Below are positions 1 through 7,978 of a DNA stretch of 28,374 bases, one piece after another. Below the pieces are notes generated by a model, which was not told the origin of the DNA, searched no databases, and worked only from the letters and a program-made list of their open reading frames with translations. Position 1 is the stretch's first letter; each line of letters starts with the position of its first letter. A program made the position numbers and the translations under genes. Source of the DNA: Prado023 sp032123675 (GTDB lineage: Bacteria > Actinomycetota > Actinomycetes > S36-B12 > CAIYMF01); assembly GCA_032123675.1 (NCBI GenBank), contig JAQBEX010000036.1, positions 1 through 28,374 on the forward strand, read 5' to 3'.

Positions 1-943
<943 letters not shown>

Positions 944-1170
944 GTTTGCTACCAGGGCAAGCCCTGGAAACTTGTTAACCTCATTTGATCTCTGGCAAGA
1001 CTTCAAGCTGTCTATGCTTGATGTCATTACCAAAGGAATTTCCGCCGTGTTCGACTGGCGTCGACCACGGACGGGGTTAAATAAATTGGCATTGACTTTC
1101 GGCACGCTGTTGAGTTCTCAAGGAGCGATCGCGCACCTTCGCGTTGGCTTGGCCTTCGCTTGGGGGCAAC
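944..1170 (-). promoter_or_regulatory. rRNA operon 5' leader with boxA-like antitermination element
   Basis: Transcribed leader between the proximal rRNA promoter and 16S. The complement of 1108-1126 reads GCTCCTTGAGAACTCAACA, the conserved boxA-type element found in actinobacterial rRNA leaders, followed by an AT-richer stretch. Such elements load the Nus antitermination complex. Identification rests on similarity to known leaders. No protein-coding sequence is supported here. Confidence 0.7.
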
Positions 1171-1176
1171 TCCACT

Positions 1177-1205
1177 AACTTAGCCGTTCGAAGTCCCGGA
1201 GTCAA
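1177..1205 (-). promoter_or_regulatory. Proximal rRNA promoter
   Basis: On the minus strand TTGACT (1205-1200) and TAAGTT (1182-1177) are separated by exactly 17 nt. This is a good vegetative-sigma promoter, placed about 50 nt before the boxA-like element. Transcription would start near 1170. Confidence 0.7.
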
Positions 1206-1386
1206 ATCCCGGTCCTGCGCTGCTGGGCCGCTCAGCGGCCTGGCTAGTCAGTACTTCTGTTGTTCCTGGGCCCAGCGCACGGCGAACCGTTCGTTGTCTG
1301 ATCCAGGACCCTCTGCTCGGGACCGACCGGCCTGCCCATCCGGGACTTACTGGCCGTTCGTTCCGCCCTCGCGGTTGGTGAGATGA

Positions 1387-1416
1387 ACTCTACGGCAGGT
1401 CTCTCGGATCGGTCAA
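1387..1416 (-). promoter_or_regulatory. Distal rRNA promoter
   Basis: On the minus strand TTGACC (1416-1411) and TAGAGT (1392-1387) are separated by 18 nt, about 210 nt upstream of the proximal promoter and about 45 nt after the tyrS stop. Tandem promoters are usual for actinobacterial rRNA operons. Confidence 0.65.
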
Positions 1417-1440
1417 ATCTCGACCCGCTGAGCACGAGAT

Positions 1441-1457
1441 CGCCTATGTGGTAGGCG
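1441..1457. terminator. Small hairpin after tyrS, possible weak terminator
   Basis: CGCCTA and TAGGCG form a 6-bp stem with a 5-nt loop just past the tyrS stop. The T-run (TTTTC) lies on the plus-strand side, so for tyrS transcripts it lacks a U-tract. It may only mark the boundary between tyrS and the rRNA promoters. Confidence 0.3.
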
Positions 1458-1460
1458 TTT

Positions 1461-2807
1461 TCATGATTCCGAGCCCCCGTCAGGAGCCTCCGGGGCCGGG
1501 AGGAGTCGCACCCCGGAGACGGCGCGCCGCCCGCGTCGCACCACAAGCCAGCCATCCCCCAGCGTGTCGGCCGCTGAGTAGCTCTGCGTGTCATCGGCGA
1601 TGCGCACGTTGTTCACCGACGCACCGCCCTCGGAGATCGTCCGTCGGGCAGCGCCCTTGGACGGCGCCAACCCTGCCGCGACCAGCAGGTCGATGCCGGC
1701 CACGGATCCGCCAGCGGGCACCTCGACCTCGCCGAACTCCGTCTCGCGCAGGGCGGCATCGAGTGCTCCGGCCGGGACCTCGCGCAGGTCCCCCGAGCCG
1801 AACAGGGCACGAGATGCGGCCTCGACAGCAGCCAACGCCTCGGCACCGTGGACCATCTCGGTCAACTCCTGGGCAAGCGCTCGCTGCGCGGTGCGGGCGG
1901 CTGGGCGCTCGGCGACCTCAACGTCCAGCGCTTCAATCTCGTCCCTGCCGCGGAAGGAGAACATGCGCAGGAAGCCTGAGACATCGCGATCGTCGGTATT
2001 GAGCCAGAACTGGTAGAACGCGTACGGACTGGTCAGCTGCGGATCCAGCCACACCGCCCCGCCCTCGGTCTTGCCGAACTTCGTCCCATCGGCCTTCATC
2101 ATCAACGGGGTCGTCAGCCCATGCACGGACTCACCCTCAACCCGGCGCACGAGGTCGACACCGGCGACGATGTTGCCGAACTGGTCGGAGCCGCCGGTCT
2201 GGAGGCGGCATCCGTAGCGTCGGAACAACTCGACGTAGTCCATCGACTGCAGCAGCACATAGCTGAACTCGGTGTAGGAGATCCCCTGATCGGCCAGCCG
2301 ACGGGAGACCGCCTCGCGGTCGAGCATGCGGTTGACGCTGAAGTGCTTGCCGATGTCGCGGAGGAACTCGATGACGGTCATCGGCGCGGTCCAGTCGTGG
2401 TTGTTGACCATCCGCGCGGCCGCCGGGCCGTCGAAGTCGAAGAAACGTTCGAGCTGCTCGCGGATCCGGTCGGACCACGCCGTGACGACATCCGCCTCGT
2501 TCAGTGCGCGTTCTGACGAGGGCTTGGGATCACCGATCATCCCGGTCGCGCCACCCACGAGGGCCAACGGAACGTGCCCGGCGAGCTGGAACCGGCGTGC
2601 GGTCAGCGTCTGCGCGAGGTGCCCGACATGCAGACTGGGCGCGGTCGGGTCGAAGCCGCAGTACAGGGTGATGGGTCCGGCGGCCAACTCCTCGCGCAGC
2701 GCGTCGATATCGGTGGACGACGCGATCAGCCCGCGCCACTGCAGCTCATCGATCACTGAGGCGCCGTCGAAGGTGGCGGGCTCCTGGTCAACCTGGTCTG
2801 AGGTCAT
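1461..2807 (-). CDS. tyrS: Tyrosyl-tRNA synthetase
   Basis: Cytosolic class I aminoacyl-tRNA synthetase that charges tRNA-Tyr with tyrosine using ATP. The 448-residue protein has the HIGH-type motif HVGH at about 60-63, after YCGFDPTAPSLH. A tyrosine-pocket segment lies near 175-215 (SYVLLQSMDY, GGSDQFGN) and the KMSKS-equivalent KFGKT is at about 243-247. The C-terminal ~75 residues resemble the S4 RNA-binding domain (APSKGAARRTISEGGASVN). Length fits bacterial TyrRS. The start at 2807 was preferred over the in-frame ATG at 2816 because GACAAT (2820-2815) would be a -10 seven bases before it, giving a leaderless message. Neither ATG has a Shine-Dalgarno. It lies between argH and the rRNA operon, a position seen in other actinobacteria. 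Confidence 0.96.
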   Translation of the reverse strand: MTSDQVDQEPATFDGASVIDELQWRGLIASSTDIDALREELAAGPITLYCGFDPTAPSLHVGHLAQTLTARRFQLAGHVPLALVGGATGMIGDPKPSSERALNEADVVTAWSDRIREQLERFFDFDGPAAARMVNNHDWTAPMTVIEFLRDIGKHFSVNRMLDREAVSRRLADQGISYTEFSYVLLQSMDYVELFRRYGCRLQTGGSDQFGNIVAGVDLVRRVEGESVHGLTTPLMMKADGTKFGKTEGGAVWLDPQLTSPYAFYQFWLNTDDRDVSGFLRMFSFRGRDEIEALDVEVAERPAARTAQRALAQELTEMVHGAEALAAVEAASRALFGSGDLREVPAGALDAALRETEFGEVEVPAGGSVAGIDLLVAAGLAPSKGAARRTISEGGASVNNVRIADDTQSYSAADTLGDGWLVVRRGRRAVSGVRLLPAPEAPDGGSES

Positions 2808-2814
2808 GGGCGGC

Positions 2815-2820
2815 ATTGTC
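2815..2820 (-). promoter_or_regulatory. Candidate -10 for leaderless tyrS
   Basis: GACAAT on the minus strand ends seven bases before the ATG at 2807, the spacing expected when transcription starts at the A of ATG. No convincing -35 is visible. The site overlaps the alternative ATG at 2816. Confidence 0.35.
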
Positions 2821-2856
2821 CCGCATCAGTGCCGCACCCGGTGCAAGCATGGCCCC

Positions 2857-3231
2857 GTGACCACCTCCACCGCCGGCCCCGGACCCAGCGCCGGACCCAG
2901 CGCCATCCCCGCCGCCACCGTCGACCTGGAGTGGGAGCCCGTCGATCCCGATCAGGTCGTCGCCGGGAATCCACAGGTCGGTGTGGCCGAGATCGCTGCG
3001 CCGGCCGGGTTCGACGTCGGCGTCTGGGCGCACACCGCGGGGGTGAGCACCGATGTGGAGGCCGATGAGGTGTTCGTCGTGCTGTCCGGGCGCGCCACCA
3101 TCGAGTTCACCGACGGAACGGTCCTGGAGGTCGGTCCCGGTGACGTCGGCATCCTGCCCGCGGGGGCGAGCAGTCGGTGGACCGTCCACGAGGACCTGCG
3201 CAAGGTCTACGTCCTGCGCTCGGAGGGCTGA
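2857..3231 (+). CDS. Small cupin-domain protein (DUF861 / EutQ-like cupin)
   Basis: A 124-residue single-domain cupin. After a Pro/Gly/Ala-rich N-terminus of about 20 residues it has the cupin core DEVFVVLSGRATIEF, then DGTVLEVGPGDVGILPAG, ending in TVHEDLRKVYVL. This is the pattern of the small cupins often annotated as DUF861. The fold is clear but the substrate is not: such proteins range from sugar- or ureidoglycolate-type enzymes to binding proteins. The GTG at 2857 is the first plausible start. No Shine-Dalgarno precedes it and it is divergent from tyrS by 49 nt, so both may share a short promoter region. It converges with argH. It has no visible tie to arginine or tyrosine metabolism. 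Confidence 0.8.
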   Translation: MTTSTAGPGPSAGPSAIPAATVDLEWEPVDPDQVVAGNPQVGVAEIAAPAGFDVGVWAHTAGVSTDVEADEVFVVLSGRATIEFTDGTVLEVGPGDVGILPAGASSRWTVHEDLRKVYVLRSEG

Positions 3232-3320
3232 CACACTGCGCCGCGGCGGCCGCCCGTGGCCGTCACCGCCACGACAGGTCGCACCGTCATCGGGCTGACC
3301 GGCCTCGGGTCGCAGTCGGC

Positions 3321-4847
3321 TCAGACCCGGGGGACCGGGTTGTCCGCAGCCCACCGTGCCCATCCCGACGTCCGGGACGCCAGGTCCGACAGCTGCTCGC
3401 GCACCCGCACCGGGGCCGTCCCGCCGAATCTCGACCTCGCCTCCACGGCGGCCTGGGCGGAGAGCCGGTCGCGGACCTCCGGTCGCAGGGCCGGCGAGAT
3501 GGCGGCCAGCTCGTCGTCAGTGAGATCCCAGAGCTCGACGCCGCGGGCCTCTGCCGCGCGCACGCACGCCCCGGAGATCTCGTGGGCCGCTCGGAAGGGC
3601 ATGCCGTTGCCGACCAGCCACTCGGCCACCTCCGTGGCCAGGGCGAAGCCCTCTGGGGCGCTGGCGCCCATCCGCTCGGTGTCGAAGCGCAGGGTCGCCA
3701 CGCTGCCTGCCATCGCGGGCAGCACCAGCAGCAGGGTGTCGACCGCGTCGAAGACCGGCTCCTTGTCCTCCTGCAGGTCGCGGTTGTAGGCGAACGGCAG
3801 GCCCTTGAGGGTGGCCAGCATCCCGGTCAGGTTGCCGATGAGTCGGCCGGACTTGCCGCGCGCCAGCTCAGCGATGTCCGGGTTCTTCTTCTGCGGCATG
3901 ATCGAGGACCCCGTCGACCATGCGTCGTCAAGGGTCGCCCAGGCGAACTCACGGGACGCCCACAGGCAGATCTCCTCGCCCAGCCGGGACAGGTGCACCC
4001 CGACCATGGCCGACACGAAGAGGAACTCAGCCACGAAGTCACGGTCGCTCACGGCATCGATCGAGTTGGCGATCGGCTCGGTGAAGCCCAACTCGATCGC
4101 GACTGCATGCGGATCGAGCTCGAGCGCCGATCCGGCCAGCGCTCCGGCTCCGAGCGGGGACAGCGCCGCGCGACGATCCCAGTCAGCCAACCGGTCGAGA
4201 TCCCGGCCGAAGGCATGTGCGTGCTTGGCCAACTCGTGGCCGAAGGACACCGGCTGGGCGTGCTGGAGGTGCGTGAAGCCCGGCGCGATCGTCTCGACGT
4301 TGGCCAGCGACTGGTCCGTGATCGCCTCGACGAGCAGCACCAGCGCAGCAGCGACTGCGCGAGCCTGATCGCGCAGGTAGAGCCGGAAGTCGGTGGCCAC
4401 CTGGTCGTTGCGACTGCGACCGGCGCGCAACTTGCCGCCGACCGTTCCGAGCAGCTCGAGCAACCCGCGTTCGATCGCGGTGTGCACGTCCTCGTCGTCG
4501 GGCGTCGGCAGGAAGGAGCCATCGGCGACCCGCGCTCTCAGCGTCGCGAGCGCGCTGAGCACCTGGTCGTACTCGGCGTCGTCCAACAGGTCCGCCCGGC
4601 GCAGCACGCCGGCATGGGCCCGCGTCTGCAGCAGGTCGTAGCGGGCCAGCCGCCAGTCGAAGTGGATCGACAGGCTCAGGGCAGCCATCTCCGGCGAGGG
4701 ACCACCGACGAATCGCCCACCCCACAGCCGGGTCGCCGCGGCCGGCTGCTCATCGGGAACCGATGAGCCGGCCGATGAGCCGGCCGATGAGCCGGCCGTT
4801 GAGCCGGCCGTTGAGTTGGCCGATGGGTCCGACGATGGGTCAGTCAC
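3321..4847 (-). CDS. argH: Argininosuccinate lyase with repeat-encoded N-terminal extension
   Basis: Cytosolic homotetrameric enzyme that cleaves argininosuccinate to arginine and fumarate, the last step of arginine synthesis. The 508-residue protein belongs to the fumarase/aspartase superfamily. It shows RLWGGRF at the start of the conserved region, the HTAIERGL and GRSRNDQVATD segments, the catalytic-histidine segment THLQHAQPVSFGH, and the mobile signature loop GSSIMPQKKNPD. The first ~38 residues, before RLWGGRF, are a low-complexity Ser/Ala/Gly/Thr stretch encoded by 12-bp repeats and are absent from typical ArgH (about 460-475 residues). The GTG start overlaps the argG stop (GTGA), implying coupled translation from the argG promoter. 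Confidence 0.97.
   Translation of the reverse strand: MTDPSSDPSANSTAGSTAGSSAGSSAGSSVPDEQPAAATRLWGGRFVGGPSPEMAALSLSIHFDWRLARYDLLQTRAHAGVLRRADLLDDAEYDQVLSALATLRARVADGSFLPTPDDEDVHTAIERGLLELLGTVGGKLRAGRSRNDQVATDFRLYLRDQARAVAAALVLLVEAITDQSLANVETIAPGFTHLQHAQPVSFGHELAKHAHAFGRDLDRLADWDRRAALSPLGAGALAGSALELDPHAVAIELGFTEPIANSIDAVSDRDFVAEFLFVSAMVGVHLSRLGEEICLWASREFAWATLDDAWSTGSSIMPQKKNPDIAELARGKSGRLIGNLTGMLATLKGLPFAYNRDLQEDKEPVFDAVDTLLLVLPAMAGSVATLRFDTERMGASAPEGFALATEVAEWLVGNGMPFRAAHEISGACVRAAEARGVELWDLTDDELAAISPALRPEVRDRLSAQAAVEARSRFGGTAPVRVREQLSDLASRTSGWARWAADNPVPRV
4761..4844. repeat. 12-bp tandem repeat inside the 5' end of argH
   Basis: Five units run from 4761 to 4820: three exact CGATGAGCCGGC, then CGTTGAGCCGGC, then CGTTGAGTTGGC. 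Two decayed units (CGATGGGTCCGA, CGATGGGTCAGT) reach to 4844. In argH each unit encodes four residues, giving an AGSS/AGST period. Because the unit is 12 nt, copy-number change would lengthen or shorten the N-terminus without a frameshift. Confidence 0.9.
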
Positions 4848-6055
4848 TCCACGCTCCGGCCCAGGCGGAGGTCACGGGCCGCCGCCATCTTCGAGGGCAG
4901 CCCCCACAGCTCGATGAAGCCCTTCGCCAGCGACTGGTCGAACGTGTCACCGGTGTCGTAGGTCGCCATCCCGAAATCGTAGAGGGACTCCGGTGACCTG
5001 CGGCCGGTGACGGTGGCCCGGCCACCCTGCAGAGTCATTCGGACGTCACCGGTGACAGCCTCGTTCAGGTCGTCGAGGAAGCCGCTGAGCGCACGGCGCA
5101 GCGGGGAGAACCAGAGGCCGTCGTACACCAGCTCGGTCCAGCGCTGCGAGACGCCGCGGCCGAAGCGGGCCAGATCGCGCTCAACGGTCACCGCAGCCAA
5201 CTCCTGGTGCGCGGCGATCAGGGCCATCGCGCCGGGTGCCTCGTAGACCTCACGGCTCTTGATGCCCACGAGCCGGTCCTCGACCATGTCCAGACGCCCC
5301 ACGCCCTGGGCCCCGGCCCGGGTGTTCAGCTGCTCGATGGCCTCCAGCATCGTGACCGGCGTGCCGTCGATCGCGACCGGCACGCCGGCCGCGAAGGTGA
5401 TGACGACCTCGTCGGGCTCGCGCGGCGTGTCGGGGTCGGAGGTGTAGGAGTAGATGTCCTCGATCGGGCCGTTCCAGACGTCCTCGAGGAAGCCGGTCTC
5501 GACCGCCCGGCCCCACACGTTCTGGTCGATCGAGTACGGCGACTTCTTCGTCACGTCGATCGGAAGGTTGTGGGCCTCGGCGTACTCGATGGCCTTGTCC
5601 CGGGTCAGGGCGAGGTCGCGGACGGGGGCGATGCAGGTGAGGTCCGGGGCGAGGTTGGTGATCCCCACCTCGAAGCGGACCTGATCGTTGCCCTTCCCGG
5701 TCGAGCCGTGGCTCACGACGGTGGCCCCGTGCTTGCGCGCCGTCGCGACCAGGTGCTTGACGATCGTGGGCCGGGAGAGCGCGGAGACCAGCGGGTACCG
5801 GTCCATGTACAGCGCGTCGGCCTTCAGTGCCGGCAGGCAGTAGTCGTCGGCGAACTCAGCGCGTGCATCGGCCACCTCGGACTCGACCGCCCCACATGCC
5901 AGCGCGCGCTCGCGGATGACCTCGAGGTCCTCGCCATCCTGCCCGACGTCGACCGCGCATGCGATCACCTCGGCACCGGTCTGCTCGGCAATCCATCCGA
6001 TCGCCACGGAGGTGTCCAGCCCACCGGAGTAGGCCAGTACGACGCGGTCAGTCAT
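4844..6055 (-). CDS. argG: Argininosuccinate synthase
   Basis: Joins citrulline and aspartate with ATP to give argininosuccinate, the penultimate step of arginine synthesis. The 403-residue protein begins with the N-type ATP-pyrophosphatase P-loop AYSGGLDTS (about 8-16). It also has the SHGSTGKGNDQVRFE segment and the KSPYSIDQNVWGR segment typical of the family. The ATG at 6055 is chosen because GGAGA lies five bases upstream and the family starts there. Longer in-frame extensions run through the operator. It has its own promoter with an ArgR site, separate from the argC promoter, and overlaps argH by 4 nt. Its substrate citrulline needs ornithine carbamoyltransferase, whose gene is not in this cluster. 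Confidence 0.97.
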   Translation of the reverse strand: MTDRVVLAYSGGLDTSVAIGWIAEQTGAEVIACAVDVGQDGEDLEVIRERALACGAVESEVADARAEFADDYCLPALKADALYMDRYPLVSALSRPTIVKHLVATARKHGATVVSHGSTGKGNDQVRFEVGITNLAPDLTCIAPVRDLALTRDKAIEYAEAHNLPIDVTKKSPYSIDQNVWGRAVETGFLEDVWNGPIEDIYSYTSDPDTPREPDEVVITFAAGVPVAIDGTPVTMLEAIEQLNTRAGAQGVGRLDMVEDRLVGIKSREVYEAPGAMALIAAHQELAAVTVERDLARFGRGVSQRWTELVYDGLWFSPLRRALSGFLDDLNEAVTGDVRMTLQGGRATVTGRRSPESLYDFGMATYDTGDTFDQSLAKGFIELWGLPSKMAAARDLRLGRSVE

Positions 6056-6121
6056 GAGTGTCTCCATCGTTATGTGCGCGATCTTCGTGTGCGCGCGAGG
6101 TGGCCTGCGCGACTGGGATGA

Positions 6122-6137
6122 AGTATACGCATATACG
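6122..6137 (-). promoter_or_regulatory. ARG box overlapping the argG -10
   Basis: The plus-strand core GTATACGCATATACG (6123-6137) has GTATA/TATAC half-sites around a 4-nt centre and is identical to the core in front of argC. On the minus strand TATACT (6127-6122) is a good -10 within the site, so bound ArgR would block polymerase. The leader to the argG ATG would be about 60 nt. The distance to argR upstream is 46 nt. Confidence 0.75.
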
Positions 6138-6182
6138 CATGTCGCAGCCGAACCGGCCATGGAGTGGGTCGCGGCCGAGGGG

Positions 6183-6680
6183 TCAGCGCCGTGGATCGAT
6201 GAGACCGAGGATGGCGCCGGCCACGTCGGCTCCCCCGCTGGGCTCGCGCGTGATCAGGATGACCGTGTCGTCGCCAGCGACGGTTCCGATCACGTCCGGC
6301 CAGTCGGAGCGGTCAATCGCGGACGCGAGGTACTGGGCCCCACCCGGCGGTGTGCGCAGCACAACGATGTTGGCGGAGCTGTCCACGGCGACCAGGACGT
6401 CCTGGGCCACCTTGGCCAGCCGGGCCATGGTGTCGGTGGCGGGCGCGTGCGGACGCGGGTCGCCACCCTCGGCAGGCACTGCGTAGACGTGTTCGCCGGC
6501 AGCGCTGGGAAACTTGACCGCACCCAGCTCGTCGAGGTCGCGCGAGAGCGTGGCCTGGGTGACGGTGAAGCCGTCGGCGGCAAGCAGGTCCGCGAGGGCG
6601 GCCTGCGACGCGACGGGGACCCTGTCGAGCACCTCCACGATGCGCCGATGTCGAGCCGCCTTCGTGTTCGGGATGGTCAT
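6183..6680 (-). CDS. argR: Arginine repressor
   Basis: Arginine-dependent hexameric transcription factor. The 165-residue protein has an N-terminal winged helix-turn-helix (ALADLLAADGFTVTQATLSR near 28-47, followed by DLDELG). The C-terminal oligomerisation and arginine-binding domain has SSANIVVLRTPPGGAQYLA and the GTVAGDDT motif, whose Asp pair contacts arginine. The ATG overlaps the argD stop (ATGA). It sits inside the operon it should control. The two boxes at 6123 and 11203 are its expected targets, giving autoregulation through the argC promoter. Confidence 0.97.
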   Translation of the reverse strand: MTIPNTKAARHRRIVEVLDRVPVASQAALADLLAADGFTVTQATLSRDLDELGAVKFPSAAGEHVYAVPAEGGDPRPHAPATDTMARLAKVAQDVLVAVDSSANIVVLRTPPGGAQYLASAIDRSDWPDVIGTVAGDDTVILITREPSGGADVAGAILGLIDPRR

Positions 6681-7978
6681 GTCGGCACCTCCGGTGGGGC
6701 GTGACCGGCCGAGCCCTGCCCGGGGCCGTGGGGCCCTGCGTGGGCGTGCGCATGGGCGCCGGATGCGTGCTGCTCGCCTGAGGCTCGGATGCTGACCGCC
6801 TCGATCGCCAGGGCAATCACGCCGATCCCGAGCGCGACCTCGTCGGCGGTGATGTTCAACGCCGGCGCGAGCCGGATGACATCCGGGGCTGGTGTGTTGA
6901 CCAGGACCCCGGCCTCACGTGCTGCGAGCTCGACGCCCTTGGCGACGGGGGCGTCCAGAACCACACCCAGCAGCAGCCCAGCTCCCCGAACCGCCTGCAC
7001 GCCGACAGCACCGGTCAGGCCCGCGCGGAACTGCTGGCCCCGCTGCGCGACGTTGTCGAGAAGGTGCTCGGACTCGATCGTGTCCAGCACAGCCAGGGCC
7101 GCGGCCGCGCTGATCGGGTTCCCGCCGAACGTGGACCCGTGCGAGCCAGGCGTGAACGCCGGGGCACGGTCGCCCAGTCGGATCATCGCCCCGATGGGCA
7201 ACCCGCCGCCGAGGCCCTTGGCAAGGGTGATGATGTCCGGCTGCACAGCGGCGGCCTCGGGGTCCTGATGCGCCAGCCAGCGACCGGTCCGTCCGACGCC
7301 CGTCTGGACCTCGTCGAGGATGAGCAGCGCGCCGACCGCCTCGGTGATCCGGCGCGCGGCAGTCAGGTATCCCGGCGGGGGCACGACCACTCCGGCCTCC
7401 CCCTGGATCGGTTCGAGGATGACCGCTGCGGTGCGCTCGTCGACGGCCGCCTGCAGGGCCTCGACATCTGCGAACGGGACGAAGTCGAGCTCGCCGGGCA
7501 GCGGACGGAACGGGTCGGCCTTGGCCGGCTGCCCGGTCAGCGCCAGCGCTCCCATGGTGCGGCCGTGGAACCCACCGGTCGCCGCGACCATCCGCGTGCG
7601 CCCGGTCAACCGCGCCAGCTTGAAGGCAGCCTCGTTGGCCTCCGCCCCAGAGTTGCACAGGAAGACCCGCGCACTGCGGCCATGCGGCTCGGCCATGGCA
7701 GCCAACCGCTCGGACAGGCGCAGCGCCGGGGCGTTGATCGCCAGGTTCGAGGTGTGCCCGAGGCGGGCCACCTGATCGGCGACAGCAGCCACGATCGCCG
7801 GGTGCGCGTGGCCGAGGGCGTTCACGGCGATGCCCCCGACGAGATCGAGGTAGCGGCGGTCGGAGTCATCGGTCACCCACGATCCAGCGCCGTGCATCAG
7901 TGCGATCGGCGGGGTGCCGTAGTTGTCCTGCATCGTGTCGCGCCACCGGGCCGCCAGCGGCTTGGGCTGGCTGGTCAC
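6677..7978 (-). CDS. argD: Acetylornithine aminotransferase with His-rich C-terminal tail
   Basis: PLP-dependent class III aminotransferase that converts N-acetylglutamate 5-semialdehyde to N-acetylornithine using glutamate. In the 433-residue protein, NSGAEANEAAFKLAR (about 109-123) contacts the cofactor phosphate. GGFHGRTMGAL follows, then the LDEVQTGVGRTG segment (about 221-232) carrying the cofactor-binding Asp. The Schiff-base lysine is K254 in TLAKGLGGGLPIGA. The GTG start overlaps the argB stop (GTGA). The catalytic fold ends near residue 397. The last ~36 residues are low-complexity and rich in His, Gly and Ala (AHAHAHAGPHGPG), which is not usual for ArgD. The stop overlaps argR where argF would normally intervene. 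Confidence 0.96.
   Translation of the reverse strand: MTSQPKPLAARWRDTMQDNYGTPPIALMHGAGSWVTDDSDRRYLDLVGGIAVNALGHAHPAIVAAVADQVARLGHTSNLAINAPALRLSERLAAMAEPHGRSARVFLCNSGAEANEAAFKLARLTGRTRMVAATGGFHGRTMGALALTGQPAKADPFRPLPGELDFVPFADVEALQAAVDERTAAVILEPIQGEAGVVVPPPGYLTAARRITEAVGALLILDEVQTGVGRTGRWLAHQDPEAAAVQPDIITLAKGLGGGLPIGAMIRLGDRAPAFTPGSHGSTFGGNPISAAAALAVLDTIESEHLLDNVAQRGQQFRAGLTGAVGVQAVRGAGLLLGVVLDAPVAKGVELAAREAGVLVNTPAPDVIRLAPALNITADEVALGIGVIALAIEAVSIRASGEQHASGAHAHAHAGPHGPGQGSAGHAPPEVPT

Noticed and set aside
3232..3320. Possible bidirectional terminator between the cupin gene and argH.
   Set aside because: The gap is GC-rich with GGCCGC-type short palindromes but no clear stem with a T-run on either strand.
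3177..4766. A 529-codon open frame on the plus strand opposite argH.
   Set aside because: Mirror frame of argH. Its composition is Arg/Gln/Gly-rich with no family similarity and it overlaps the cupin 3' end.
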